Of a stretch of DNA of 64,000 nt, positions 37,704 through 46,502 are shown in pieces. Source of the stretch: Clostridium sp. AM22-11AC (GTDB taxonomy: Bacteria > Bacillota > Clostridia > Lachnospirales > Lachnospiraceae). Location of the stretch: contig NZ_QUCM01000013.1 in the NCBI RefSeq assembly GCF_003473545.1, positions 1 to 64,000 of the forward strand. Direction: 5' to 3'. Each line of letters starts with the position of its first letter. Position 1 is the stretch's first letter. Position numbers and translations under genes: made by a program. Under the pieces are notes generated by a model that was given only the letters and a program-made list of their open reading frames with translations, was not told where the DNA came from and did not search any database.

Positions 37704-37737
37704 AATCCCGGTAGCTTCGGTTACCGGGATTTTTTTG
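37704..37737 (+). terminator. rpmB terminator
   Basis: ATCCCGGTA with TACCGGGAT, short loop, followed by TTTTTTT. Confidence 0.9.
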
Positions 37738-37791
37738 CGTTATACATTTGATTACATCTGCTCCTGCCACAGGCAGGAATGAATGACAGGT

Positions 37792-37929
37792 CTAACAGCA
37801 AAATAAATTATAGCCTAAAATCAGGCATCCGATCACAAAGAAAAAGGTAAATATGGTTTCCGGGACAAAGAAAAGCACTGCCATTCCAAGCCCGAAGCAA
37901 AAAAGCATCAGTCCCCAGACTCTTTTCAT
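37792..37929 (-). CDS. 45-residue membrane miniprotein
   Basis: This short frame encodes MKRVWGLMLFCFGLGMAVLF, then a Pro-Glu turn and a second hydrophobic helix ending in GYNLFCC. Two helices in 45 residues suggest a hairpin membrane protein. The look recalls small conserved proteins of spore formers, but I cannot name a family. GGGAG lies 10 bases before the ATG, inside the 3' arm of the ytfJ terminator hairpin. It follows the sporulation gene ytfJ on the same strand. Confidence 0.75.
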   Translation of the reverse strand: MKRVWGLMLFCFGLGMAVLFFVPETIFTFFFVIGCLILGYNLFCC

Positions 37930-37931
37930 AG

Positions 37932-37978
37932 AAAAACAGCTCCCTTCCATTTTATTTTATGCGGTAAGGGAGCTGTTT
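37932..37978 (-). terminator. ytfJ terminator that contains the next gene's ribosome site
   Basis: A 13-base perfect stem (AAACAGCTCCCTT with its complement, 19-base loop) followed by a T-run on the minus strand. The GGGAG in the second arm is the only ribosome site for the 45-residue gene, so pairing would hide it. Confidence 0.75.
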
Positions 37979-37991
37979 GATGCTTTTTATA

Positions 37992-38402
37992 TCAGGCTTT
38001 TTTACCTTCGTAAGAAGCTGCTGTTTCTTTTGCAATGCCTACTGTTTCTTCTGATACAGCCGGTTTTCCTCCTAAAAAGCGGTTGATCAGATCCGGAGCC
38101 ATATCAATCACCTTGGTCACTGCATCCTGGTTCTTTACATTGACCAGCTTGGTCACACCATTCTGGATCACCAGGACAGCACTTGGACTCATCTTGGCGC
38201 TCATTCCGCCACAGCCTTTGTCTTTCTGCTTTGAACCTTCTGCAAAAGCGCCTGCAGCCATACCACAGGTCACATCGATCAGCGGTATAATAATGGTCTC
38301 TCCTACCTGGACCGGTTCTCCTACGACTGTTTTCGTAGTTACAAACTGATCCATTCCTTTAAATAATGATTCAATTGTAGATGTAAAATGATTTTCTGCC
38401 AT
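37992..38402 (-). CDS. ytfJ: GerW family sporulation protein YtfJ
   Basis: This 136-residue protein is made in the forespore in Bacillus and is needed for proper germination. Family marks: IESLFKGMDQFVTTKTVVGE, TIIIPLIDVTCGMAAGAF, a Gly/Cys/Lys loop (KDKGCGGMSAKMSP) and NGVTKLVNVKN. Length is standard. It follows the DUF2953 gene, an order common in Clostridia. Confidence 0.93.
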   Translation of the reverse strand: MAENHFTSTIESLFKGMDQFVTTKTVVGEPVQVGETIIIPLIDVTCGMAAGAFAEGSKQKDKGCGGMSAKMSPSAVLVIQNGVTKLVNVKNQDAVTKVIDMAPDLINRFLGGKPAVSEETVGIAKETAASYEGKKA

Positions 38403-38454
38403 AATATACCTCTATTCTCCTGAAATATTCTCCCGTAGATCTTAAATCCCCAAC

Positions 38455-39513
38455 TTACTCACGATCTAAAAAACCCCGTATCATCTTCCAGGTATGTTTG
38501 TGACGATAGACTCCCCAAAACAGCCATAAAAGATAGGAAACCCGGACACGTCCTTTAAAATTTCCTTCTGCTTCCAGGCACTTTTCATCAAATACCGGCT
38601 CTAAGTCCAGGCTTTTATAGATAAATGGATACACCAGACTGGCTCCCTCCAGGATCTGCCCTGTATAATAAGGATCATCCAGTCCAAAACGGATCCTTCC
38701 TTTTCCCCAGCCCGGCCATACATGTGCCAGAAGCTTTTTGGCCTGGGTAAAAAGCAGTTTTAAGGACTCCTGATTCTTCTCATCCTCCAGCCATTCTCTC
38801 TTTTCCCGGACAAAAGTTTTAATATCTTTTAGCTTATCACAAAAATGCTTAAAAGAAAACTTAAGTTTTTCTAAGAAGGCTTTGATTTTTCGGATCCACT
38901 GGTGTGATTTTTTCTCAGCAGGTTCTATCTTGTCTTCTTCTTGGTCTGCTTCTGCTACTTTTATAGCCTTTTCCTGCTTTTGCACAGGTTTTGTTTCTGG
39001 TTTTGCTTCTGGTTTTGTACTGGACTTTTTCTCAGCGGTTTTCTCTGGTCCTGCTTTTGACTGTGTCTGTGTTTTTGGCTCTGCCGTATGTTCAGTCTCT
39101 GTTTGCACCTTTGACTCCGCCTTTGGCTGTTCTGTCTTTTGCTGTTCTGTCTTTGACTTTTCTGCCTTTGTTTCCTTCGCTGTTTCCGCTTTATCCCTGC
39201 TTTTGGCTGCCGCTTCTGTCTTACTTTCTTTTGGAGGCTCTGTCTGTTCTTCTTCCCCCATGCTCCAAAGTTTCAGCCACAGCACCCGCAGCGATGCCTG
39301 AAGCCCTTTCTCTTTTTCATAAGAACCGTTTACGCAGATCGCCGAAAGCAGCCAGGATACTCTCACCCGGCCCCATTTTTCTTCTTTCCACGATCCGCTG
39401 ATCTGATACCTTACAGGAACAAAAAGGACGGTACACAATACCAGAAGCAGGAGCCCAAAAAGAACCAGCAGTATGATCCCCAGAATTTTTAATATAAGCA
39501 ATACAATATGCAA
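38455..39513 (-). CDS. DUF2953 protein with a long charged linker
   Basis: This 352-residue protein has one N-terminal membrane helix (about 5-30, LKILGIILLVLFGLLLLV), a short conserved block, then a Lys/Glu/Thr/Gln-rich low-complexity stretch at about 95-205 (KTEQQKTEQPKAESKVQTET). The C-terminal conserved part, with RIRFGLDDPYYTGQILEG, is the DUF2953 core. In many Clostridia this gene precedes ytfJ, which suggests a sporulation link. Translation starts at TTG 39513 after AAGGGGGCAGG. Function unknown. Confidence 0.82.
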   Translation of the reverse strand: MHIVLLILKILGIILLVLFGLLLLVLCTVLFVPVRYQISGSWKEEKWGRVRVSWLLSAICVNGSYEKEKGLQASLRVLWLKLWSMGEEEQTEPPKESKTEAAAKSRDKAETAKETKAEKSKTEQQKTEQPKAESKVQTETEHTAEPKTQTQSKAGPEKTAEKKSSTKPEAKPETKPVQKQEKAIKVAEADQEEDKIEPAEKKSHQWIRKIKAFLEKLKFSFKHFCDKLKDIKTFVREKREWLEDEKNQESLKLLFTQAKKLLAHVWPGWGKGRIRFGLDDPYYTGQILEGASLVYPFIYKSLDLEPVFDEKCLEAEGNFKGRVRVSYLLWLFWGVYRHKHTWKMIRGFLDRE

Positions 39514-39525
39514 TCGCCTGCCCCC

Positions 39526-39879
39526 TTACTGCTCCTGCCAGTCTCCATATTCAGCACCTGACTTTTCCGGAAGACTTTCCATATAAGCCTTCCAGTTAAA
39601 AGCACCTGTTTTCTGATACATGTCATCCACCATAGAACGGACTACCTGCGCTGCCTCCTCATAGCCCCTTGCGATCCCCAAAACCAGAAAGTCTTTTCCA
39701 TCTCTCTGCTGTCTGGTAAGAAGACTTACAGGAAGTATATCAAGTATATGATTGCCACTTTCCGGCAAAGTAATCACATAGGTATCCACAAGCATTTTTC
39801 CTTTTCTCATTCCCTCCAGGATACTCACCCTGTTCCGGGAAGCATTTTCGCCCATGTATAAATGAGTCCACCAGCGCAT
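39526..39879 (-). CDS. Conserved protein of unknown function
   Basis: This 117-residue soluble protein has no motif I recognise. Its middle, DTYVITLPESGNHILDILPV, and LVLGIARGYEEAAQVVRSMV suggest a small alpha/beta fold. ATG 39879 follows AGAGGGG; the ATG at 39906 has no site. It sits 12 bases before the DUF2953 gene and 41 bases after the 445-residue gene, so the three are probably co-transcribed. Confidence 0.7.
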   Translation of the reverse strand: MRWWTHLYMGENASRNRVSILEGMRKGKMLVDTYVITLPESGNHILDILPVSLLTRQQRDGKDFLVLGIARGYEEAAQVVRSMVDDMYQKTGAFNWKAYMESLPEKSGAEYGDWQEQ

Positions 39880-39920
39880 AAAATCCCCTCTTAGATCTTG
39901 TTCCATTTTACTTATTTTAT

Positions 39921-41258
39921 TTATTCCATGATTGAGCGCAGCATACGCACACAGGCCTCTTTTTCAATCTCATCTGTGCAGCATTCCAGACTGTTCCGGA
40001 TATAAGCCTGGGCTTCATCTGAGGTTTTAAAGGTGATAGGAAGCCGTGACAGGCATTTTGCCATAGCCGCTCTTGTAAGAACCTTTGGAAGCTCTTTCCA
40101 TGACTGCCTGATCTCTTTAAACAGCTCATCTAATTTTTCACTGATCATGCTTTCATCTGCCATCGCTTCAGAAGCTTTATATTCCAGTGAAGCAAAGGCA
40201 CTGCCTGATAAGAGAAGTTCTGTTTTCCAGAGGACCTTACATTCCGGAAGGTTTGATTTTGCCAGTTCATCCATAGGGATCTCTTCCCCAGCGATCCACT
40301 GTTCAAAATAAGTTTCCTGCTTTCCTTCTAACCGAGGGAGAAGATCTGCGGTTTCAACCGGTATCTCTTTCCACTGTTTATCCAGAAATAGCTTTAATAC
40401 TTCTGACATGATCTCTACCATGACCTGTGTATCTTTCAGATCTGAGACTGCATGATCCCCGCAAAGGAGAAGCACATACAGATCATTGACCAGATCCATT
40501 AACATCAAAATATCCCCGGTGGCATCTGTGATCTTTTCACTGACCTCCTCTAATTTAGAAGAAAGGTGATAATACTCTGCTGCTTCCAGGGTTTTAAAAT
40601 CCGTCTGGTTAAATTCTTCTAAAAATGGATACAGTTCTTTCCAGGACTCTGTTCCCTCTTTCGGGCGGTTTAAAAGTGCTTCACAGCGCAGGACATAGAT
40701 CATATCATCCAGACCTGCCTCCGGTGCTCCTTTATAAATACTTAAACCTTCCTGAATCAGAGCAAAGAACTTGTTTTTTGTAAAGCGTACCGGCAGCTGG
40801 CTGACTACCAGCTGGAAACGCTCATGAAAACCGGAAGGATCTGAGTCCTGTGTCAGATAATTTAAGATCTCTTCCATGAAAGCATCTGTATTTTCCGGCT
40901 TCTTTCCTACTAACTGAGGCATAAATCTGCCTTCTACCCGGTTCATTACATATTCATATGCCTGGAAAATGTCTGTATAAGCAGTCAGTTTTTCCATTTC
41001 CTTGATGGTATCCTGACGCAGCTCCTCCAGTTCTTCTAACAGAGTTTCTTTCTCAAAAGTTTCCTTCTTTTCCAGAAATCCTTCCAGAAAAGAACCTAAA
41101 GATCCTAAATACCTGTCATAAAGAGCCAGTGTCTCCTCTGCCGGTTCGCCGGTCTTTTCTGCCATCATTTCATAGCAGGTGTAAAAATTTAATGTCATAC
41201 GGATAAAAGAATAATTATAGGCAGCCGTAAGACGTTTTTTGATCTTTCTTAATTCCAT
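39921..41258 (-). CDS. Large helical protein of unknown function
   Basis: This 445-residue protein is acidic and almost wholly helical, without membrane segments, signal peptide or catalytic motif. It contains no clear short repeats. It starts with MELRKIKKRLTAAYNYSFIR and a YxCYEMMAE patch. It lies between cinA and two other uncharacterised genes, all on one strand. I do not recognise the family; it may be restricted to Lachnospiraceae relatives. Confidence 0.75.
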   Translation of the reverse strand: MELRKIKKRLTAAYNYSFIRMTLNFYTCYEMMAEKTGEPAEETLALYDRYLGSLGSFLEGFLEKKETFEKETLLEELEELRQDTIKEMEKLTAYTDIFQAYEYVMNRVEGRFMPQLVGKKPENTDAFMEEILNYLTQDSDPSGFHERFQLVVSQLPVRFTKNKFFALIQEGLSIYKGAPEAGLDDMIYVLRCEALLNRPKEGTESWKELYPFLEEFNQTDFKTLEAAEYYHLSSKLEEVSEKITDATGDILMLMDLVNDLYVLLLCGDHAVSDLKDTQVMVEIMSEVLKLFLDKQWKEIPVETADLLPRLEGKQETYFEQWIAGEEIPMDELAKSNLPECKVLWKTELLLSGSAFASLEYKASEAMADESMISEKLDELFKEIRQSWKELPKVLTRAAMAKCLSRLPITFKTSDEAQAYIRNSLECCTDEIEKEACVRMLRSIME

Positions 41259-41313
41259 TTTAATTTCTATTCCTTATCCTTTCAATTGTCTCTTTTTATC
41301 ATCTGAAAATACA

Positions 41314-42555
41314 TTATGCTTTTAATACACAGCGGCGTACCAGGTCCAAAGCCTTCATCATAGACTGTTCCCGGATCTTTCCTCTGTTTCCCTTAAAATG
41401 ATACTCCAGCACTTCTGCCTTTCCCTTTACAGCGCAGGCCATGTATACAAGACCTACCGGTTTTTCCTTGCTACCGCCTCCAGGACCTGCAAGACCGGTA
41501 ACAGCCACACAAACATCGGTCTGGGCCCGCTCTGCTCCGCCCAGTGCCATTTCCAGGGCAGTTTCACGGCTTACAGCGCCATGTGCCTTTAAAGTTTCCT
41601 CTTTTACACCTAAAAGACGTACTTTCGCTTCGTTAGAATAAGTAACCATTCCCTGCATAAATACATCCGAAACGCCGGAAACATTTACAAGACGGGCTGC
41701 GATCATACCGCCGGTACAGGACTCAGCCGTAGCCATAGTCAGATGCTTTTTCTGTAAAAGGTCCACTACAGCCATTTCCAGAGTCACATCTTCCTCTGTG
41801 GTAAAGATGCAGTCACCAAAACGGTTAAACAGTTCTGCCATTACAGGCGCGATCAGCGCTTCCCCTTCTTCTTTGGTAACTGCCTTGGCAGTCAGACGTA
41901 CCTGTACCTCCGCAGTCTTGGCATAGGTTGCAATGGTCGGGTTGGTCTGTTTGTCGATCAGATCCAGGATCTTATCTTCTACCTGGCTTTCCCCGTATCC
42001 GCAGATCTTTACCATATGGGAAACAAGCTGGGAATTCTGTCTTTTTTCCAGATAAGGGAACACCTGTCCCTCAAAAAGAGGATACAGTTCATTTGGCGGT
42101 CCTGGGAGCAGAATGGCTGTTTTTCCATTTTTTTCCATGATCAGTCCCGGTGCCATACCATTGGGGTTATCCAGAACAATGGATCCGTGAGGAACTGTTA
42201 CCATTTTCCAGTTATTCTCCGGGATTTCCCTGTAGATATTATTCTTAAAATACGCTTCCAGGCAGGCTCTGGTATGAGGGTCCTCTTCCAGCTCCATTCC
42301 CATAGCTTCTGCACATACTTCTTTTGTCAGATCATCTTCTGTAGGCCCAAGTCCTCCTGTGACGATCACAATATCTGAACGGTCAAGGGCAGTTTTTACC
42401 ACCGCCATCATTCGGTCATAATTATCGCCCACTGTTACCTGATAATACATATCCAGTCCCAATGAGGCACATTTTTCTGCCAGATATCTGGCATTGCTGT
42501 TTAAAATGTTTCCCATTAAGATCTCAGTTCCCACACTGATCAGTTCTGCTGTCAT
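41314..42555 (-). CDS. cinA: CinA family competence/damage-inducible protein
   Basis: This 413-residue protein has an N-terminal MoCF/COG1058 domain (about 1-170, ISVGTEILMGNILNSNARYL, TGGLGPTEDD; a pyrophosphatase in studied members) and a C-terminal PncC-type nicotinamide mononucleotide deamidase domain (about 250-413, TAESCTGGMIAARL, VTGLAGPGGGSKEKPVG). Both active-site motifs are kept. It starts 3 bases after pgsA, the usual Firmicute neighbour. Confidence 0.95.
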   Translation of the reverse strand: MTAELISVGTEILMGNILNSNARYLAEKCASLGLDMYYQVTVGDNYDRMMAVVKTALDRSDIVIVTGGLGPTEDDLTKEVCAEAMGMELEEDPHTRACLEAYFKNNIYREIPENNWKMVTVPHGSIVLDNPNGMAPGLIMEKNGKTAILLPGPPNELYPLFEGQVFPYLEKRQNSQLVSHMVKICGYGESQVEDKILDLIDKQTNPTIATYAKTAEVQVRLTAKAVTKEEGEALIAPVMAELFNRFGDCIFTTEEDVTLEMAVVDLLQKKHLTMATAESCTGGMIAARLVNVSGVSDVFMQGMVTYSNEAKVRLLGVKEETLKAHGAVSRETALEMALGGAERAQTDVCVAVTGLAGPGGGSKEKPVGLVYMACAVKGKAEVLEYHFKGNRGKIREQSMMKALDLVRRCVLKA

Positions 42556-42558
42556 GTT

Positions 42559-43101
42559 TTACATGCCTCCCTTTGTAAGCACCTCTACGTTTTTCGCCAC
42601 ATAATCTACCAGTGAAACAATGGTCAGTACCACAGCTGCCGCTAACATGATAAAAGTAACGGTCTTTAAAGCCGGGATATTGAATATCATAAGGATCACT
42701 GCGATCATCTGGAATGTAGTCTTAAACTTGCCCCAGTAGCTGGCTGCGATCACAATGCCATTGTCTGCTGCTACCAGACGGAAACCGCTGATAATAAATT
42801 CACGGCTGATAATGATGATGACTACCCATGCAGGCAGCTGTCCTAACTGGATCAGGCAGATCAGTGCAGAGCATACTAACAGCTTATCTGCTAAAGGATC
42901 CATAAATTTTCCAAAATTTGTAACAAGATTGTACTTGCGGGCGATCTTTCCGTCAAAAAGATCTGTAAGGCTGGCAACAATAAAGATCACATTTGCAACA
43001 ACACGCATGGTCTGGCTGCTTCCGTTATCATATAAAAGAGCTGCTACGAAAAACGGGATCAGGATCACACGCATAACAGTCAGTTTATTCGGCAGATTCA
43101 T
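42559..43101 (-). CDS. pgsA: CDP-diacylglycerol-glycerol-3-phosphate phosphatidyltransferase
   Basis: This 180-residue membrane enzyme makes phosphatidylglycerophosphate. The CDP-alcohol transferase motif is complete: DLFDGKIAR, then G and MDPLADKLL. Four hydrophobic helices are visible. Its ATG lies inside the end of rimO, overlapping by 17 bases, with GGGAGG upstream. Confidence 0.94.
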   Translation of the reverse strand: MNLPNKLTVMRVILIPFFVAALLYDNGSSQTMRVVANVIFIVASLTDLFDGKIARKYNLVTNFGKFMDPLADKLLVCSALICLIQLGQLPAWVVIIIISREFIISGFRLVAADNGIVIAASYWGKFKTTFQMIAVILMIFNIPALKTVTFIMLAAAVVLTIVSLVDYVAKNVEVLTKGGM

Positions 43102-44449
43102 GATATACCTCCCCGATCAGATCATATTCATTGGCACCGGTTACTTTTACTCTTACAAAGTCACCGGACATCAGCATTTCATCTGCATTTACAAAAATAA
43201 GTCCGTCTACGTTTGGCGCATCCATGTAAGTACGTCCTACATAAGCAGGCTCATCTGCCACTTTTCCTTCGATCATAACATCCAGGACTTTTCCTACCAT
43301 ATTTTCACAGTGTTCAAAAGCGATCTCCTGCTGCAGTTCCATTACATCTGCACGGCGCTCTTCTTTCACTTCTTCCGGGATCTGGTCCGGATAGGAATAA
43401 GCCGGTGTATCCTCTTCTGCGGAATAGGTAAATACGCCTACACGCTCAAATTCCATCTCATCTACAAATTCCATCAGTTCTTCATGGTCTTCTTCGGTCT
43501 CCCCCGGAAAACCGCAGATAAAAGTTGTACGAAGGGCAATGTCCGGGATCTCACGGCGAAGGGCGCCAATACGCTCTTTTAACTCTGCCTTGTGGGTTCT
43601 TCTTCCCATACGCTTTAAAATACGGTCGCTGGCATGCTGGATCGGGATATCCAGATAGTGACATACTTTTTCTTCTGTTTTAATAGCCTGGATCAGCTCA
43701 TCTGTGATCTCCTCCGGATAACAGTACTGGATACGGATCCAGTAAATTCCAGGGATCTGTGCCAGTTCATGAAGAAGCTTCGGCAGTGTTTTCTCACCAT
43801 ACAGATCTTTTCCGTAAAGAGTGGTCTCCTGGGCAACTAAGATAAGCTCTCTTACCCCGTTTTCAGCCAGTTCTCTTGCTTCTGCAAGGAGCTGCTCCAT
43901 AGGAACACTGCGGTAAGGTCCTCTTAAATATGGAATGATACAGTAACTGCAGCGTTTGTCACAGCCTTCCGCGATCTTTAAGAATGCATAATGTCCGCCG
44001 GTAGTCATTACACGCTTTTTCGCTGTTTCCGGCAGTTCTTTTAAGTCATGGAAGCAGGAAATATGTTCTTCTTTTTTCTCTTTTTCTTCCCCAAACAGAC
44101 GGGTCAGCACATTTCCGATCTCTTCATAAGAAGTAGTTCCAAGGATGGCATCCACCTCCGGAATCTCATCAATGATCTCCTGTTTGTAGCGCTGTGCAAG
44201 ACATCCTGCTACGATCAGGGCACGGCATTTTCCTTCTTCTTTGTAACGTGCCATCTCTAAGATCGTATTAACACTTTCCTCTTTTGCATCACCAATAAAG
44301 CAGCAGGTGTTGATCAGGATGGCATCTGCCTCCGTCTCATCATCGGTAAAGGACACGCCCAGTCCTCCTGCTACGCCTAACATCTTCTCTGTATCTACCA
44401 GGTTTTTATCACAGCCTAAAGATACGCAAAATAACTTGATTTTTTCCAT
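43085..44449 (-). CDS. rimO: RimO, ribosomal protein S12 methylthiotransferase
   Basis: This 454-residue radical SAM enzyme adds a methylthio group to Asp of S12. The N-terminal cluster domain has LGCDKNLVDTE and INTCCFIGDAKEES; the radical SAM motif is CDKRCSYCIIP; a TRAM domain ends the protein. Length is standard, and the LGCDKNLVD start distinguishes it from MiaB. Confidence 0.95.
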   Translation of the reverse strand: MEKIKLFCVSLGCDKNLVDTEKMLGVAGGLGVSFTDDETEADAILINTCCFIGDAKEESVNTILEMARYKEEGKCRALIVAGCLAQRYKQEIIDEIPEVDAILGTTSYEEIGNVLTRLFGEEKEKKEEHISCFHDLKELPETAKKRVMTTGGHYAFLKIAEGCDKRCSYCIIPYLRGPYRSVPMEQLLAEARELAENGVRELILVAQETTLYGKDLYGEKTLPKLLHELAQIPGIYWIRIQYCYPEEITDELIQAIKTEEKVCHYLDIPIQHASDRILKRMGRRTHKAELKERIGALRREIPDIALRTTFICGFPGETEEDHEELMEFVDEMEFERVGVFTYSAEEDTPAYSYPDQIPEEVKEERRADVMELQQEIAFEHCENMVGKVLDVMIEGKVADEPAYVGRTYMDAPNVDGLIFVNADEMLMSGDFVRVKVTGANEYDLIGEVYHESAE

Positions 44450-44484
44450 GTATTGTATTTACTCCTGATCTGTATAAATTTTAA

Positions 44485-44528
44485 AAAAGCCATCCTTTGC
44501 ACCTTTACGGTACAGCAGACGGCTTTTA
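44485..44528 (-). terminator. Weak terminator candidate after rpoZ
   Basis: AAAAGCCGTC pairs imperfectly with GATGGCTTTTTT across a loop of over 20 bases. It may only partly separate rpoZ from rimO. Confidence 0.4.
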
Positions 44529-44535
44529 TGAAGTC

Positions 44536-44814
44536 TTATGCCTGTTCTTCGGTTGTATCCAGTTCTTCCTCAGCGGATGGCTCCTCTTCCGGAAGGATCT
44601 TTACCTTCTGCTGATACAGCTCATCAATGGCAATAGACAGAGGCTTCTTTCCAGCTGCTCCTGCTACCATTGCGTCATCACCTGCGATCAGCTGTCTTGC
44701 ACGCTTGGAAGCTGCAATGACGATGGAATAACGGCTCTGTACTACCGGCTGCTCGCCTGGTTCAATATCTTTGTTTACAACGTTGATCAGATCTGTGTAT
44801 GATGGATGTAACAT
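44536..44814 (-). CDS. rpoZ: RNA polymerase omega subunit
   Basis: This 92-residue subunit helps RNA polymerase assembly. The MLHPSYTDLI start, SRYSIVIAASKRARQLI and KPLSIAIDEL are typical; the tail is Glu-rich. ATG 44814 follows AAAGGGGA; the ATG at 44832 overlaps that site. It lies after gmk, as usual. Confidence 0.92.
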   Translation of the reverse strand: MLHPSYTDLINVVNKDIEPGEQPVVQSRYSIVIAASKRARQLIAGDDAMVAGAAGKKPLSIAIDELYQQKVKILPEEEPSAEEELDTTEEQA

Positions 44815-44873
44815 ATTACATTCCCCTTTCAATGTATTTATTTTATAGTGTGATCCTATTTTTTATTTCTTGA

Positions 44874-45518
44874 TCATTTTTTTGCAAAACCCTTATCATC
44901 TAAGTGATACAGGTCTTCTCTCATCTTGCTTAAAAAATCCAGATGATAGGAAGTTTTTCTGTGCTGCAGCTGGATCAGCTGATGCATCTCCTCTACGCAG
45001 CGGTCCAGATCATCGTTGATCAGCAGGTAATCATAGGCTTCCATACCGGAGGCCTCTTCTGCTGCTCTGGCCAGTCTGGCATTGATCACCTCCAAAGTTT
45101 CTGTACCTCTACCTACCAGGCGCCTGCGAAGTTCTTCTGCACTTGGAGGAGTTACAAATAACAGCAGCGCATCCGGGAAACGTTTCTTTACTTTTAAAGC
45201 TCCCTGGATCTCGATCTCAAGGATCACATCCTTGCCTTCTGCCATTTTCTGTTCTACATATTCCTTTGGTGTGCCGTAGTAGTTATTCACATACTGGGCA
45301 TACTCGATCAGCTTCCGCTCATCACGCATTTTTTCAAACTGCTCTTTTGTAACGAAAAAGTATTCTTTTCCGTCTGTTTCTCCCTCTCTTGGAGCTCTGG
45401 TGGTTGCAGATATGGATAATGCGTAATTATCATACCGCTTTAACAGTTCTTTCATCAAAGTTCCTTTGCCTGCACCGGAGAAACCGGACACAACGACTAA
45501 AATTCCCTGATGGTTCAT
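44874..45518 (-). CDS. gmk: Guanylate kinase
   Basis: This 214-residue kinase turns GMP into GDP. The P-loop is SGFSGAGKGTLMKELL, the GMP-binding part has SISATTRAPREGE and GKEYFFVTKEQF, and the lid carries RLVGRGTE. ATG 45518 follows AGGAGG. It begins 16 bases after the yicC stop, leaving no room for the remA gene often found here. Confidence 0.95.
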   Translation of the reverse strand: MNHQGILVVVSGFSGAGKGTLMKELLKRYDNYALSISATTRAPREGETDGKEYFFVTKEQFEKMRDERKLIEYAQYVNNYYGTPKEYVEQKMAEGKDVILEIEIQGALKVKKRFPDALLLFVTPPSAEELRRRLVGRGTETLEVINARLARAAEEASGMEAYDYLLINDDLDRCVEEMHQLIQLQHRKTSYHLDFLSKMREDLYHLDDKGFAKK

Positions 45519-45534
45519 AAAAGGCCTCCTGGTA

Positions 45535-46413
45535 TTATTCAATATTCTGGATCTGTTCTCTTACTTTTTCAATTTCTGTCTTTAAGGCAATGGCTTTGTC
45601 TGAAATTGCAAGGTCACTGGACTTGGAAAGAATGGTATTTGCTTCCCGGTTCATCTCCTGGGCAATGAAATCCAGTTTGCGACCTACACTTTCACCAGAT
45701 AAAAGTTCCTGTCTTGTATTTTCAATATGGCTTCTTAAACGAACCGTTTCTTCATCTACACAGATCTTATCTGCATAGATCACAACCTCTGCAGCGATCC
45801 TGCCCTCATCAATGGCGGTACCGTTTAACAGTTCTTTGACCTTATCTTCTAATTTCTGTCTGTATTCCTTTAAGATAACAGGAGAACGTTCCTCAATAAA
45901 GTCTACAAGTCCTGTCATATAATCCAGCTTGCCAAGAAGATCTTCTTTTAAATGAGCACCTTCCACCTCTCTGGATGCAACAAATTTCTTTGCTGCCTCT
46001 TCCAAAGCTGCAGAAAGGATCTCCCACAAATGCTCTTCATCATCCGGAACCTGTTCCATGGTAAGGACTTCCGGACATCTGGAAAGGGTGGAAACCTGGA
46101 TATCGTTGCGGATCCCGAATTCCTCTTCCATTTTTTTGAAATAATCCATATATTCCCCAGCCAGGGCTTTATTATACTTCAGGCAGAGATTTCCTTCTGT
46201 ATAATCCTCGTAATTGATAAAAAGATCTACCTTTCCTCTCTGGATATATTTCTTTAAAAGAGTACGGATCGCAGCCTCAAAATAGTTAAATTTCTTTGGC
46301 ATCTTGATACTCAGATCTAAGTATCTGTGGTTTACTGCTTTCATTTCTACAGAAATCTTGTATTCATCCGTAGCATTCTCGCATCTTCCGAAACCGGTCA
46401 TGCTTTTTAACAT
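45535..46413 (-). CDS. YicC/YloC family endoribonuclease
   Basis: This 292-residue protein has the family start LKSMTGFGRCEN and C-terminal DUF1732 region with VGRKLDFIAQEMNREANTI and the final IEKVREQIQNIE. Family members cut RNA and affect sRNA and ribosome turnover. Length is standard. A strong promoter precedes it, so it opens the yicC-gmk-rpoZ group. Confidence 0.93.
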   Translation of the reverse strand: MLKSMTGFGRCENATDEYKISVEMKAVNHRYLDLSIKMPKKFNYFEAAIRTLLKKYIQRGKVDLFINYEDYTEGNLCLKYNKALAGEYMDYFKKMEEEFGIRNDIQVSTLSRCPEVLTMEQVPDDEEHLWEILSAALEEAAKKFVASREVEGAHLKEDLLGKLDYMTGLVDFIEERSPVILKEYRQKLEDKVKELLNGTAIDEGRIAAEVVIYADKICVDEETVRLRSHIENTRQELLSGESVGRKLDFIAQEMNREANTILSKSSDLAISDKAIALKTEIEKVREQIQNIE

Positions 46414-46473
46414 ATGGAATGCCTCACTTTCATTTTCCTATGTTTTCTATATAATTCCTATATAATCTTTCAT

Positions 46474-46502
46474 ATTATAATTCATCCGTAAATGCAAGTC
46501 AA
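46474..46502 (-). promoter_or_regulatory. yicC promoter overlapping the upstream stop codon
   Basis: TTGACT (46497-46502) and TATAAT (46474-46479) are 17 bases apart on the minus strand. The -35 overlaps the stop of the transglutaminase-like gene. Confidence 0.8.

Noticed and set aside
38882..39401. Two plus-strand frames of about 136-139 codons rich in Ser, Phe and Leu
   Set aside because: Shadows of the low-complexity Lys/Glu/Thr linker of the DUF2953 gene.
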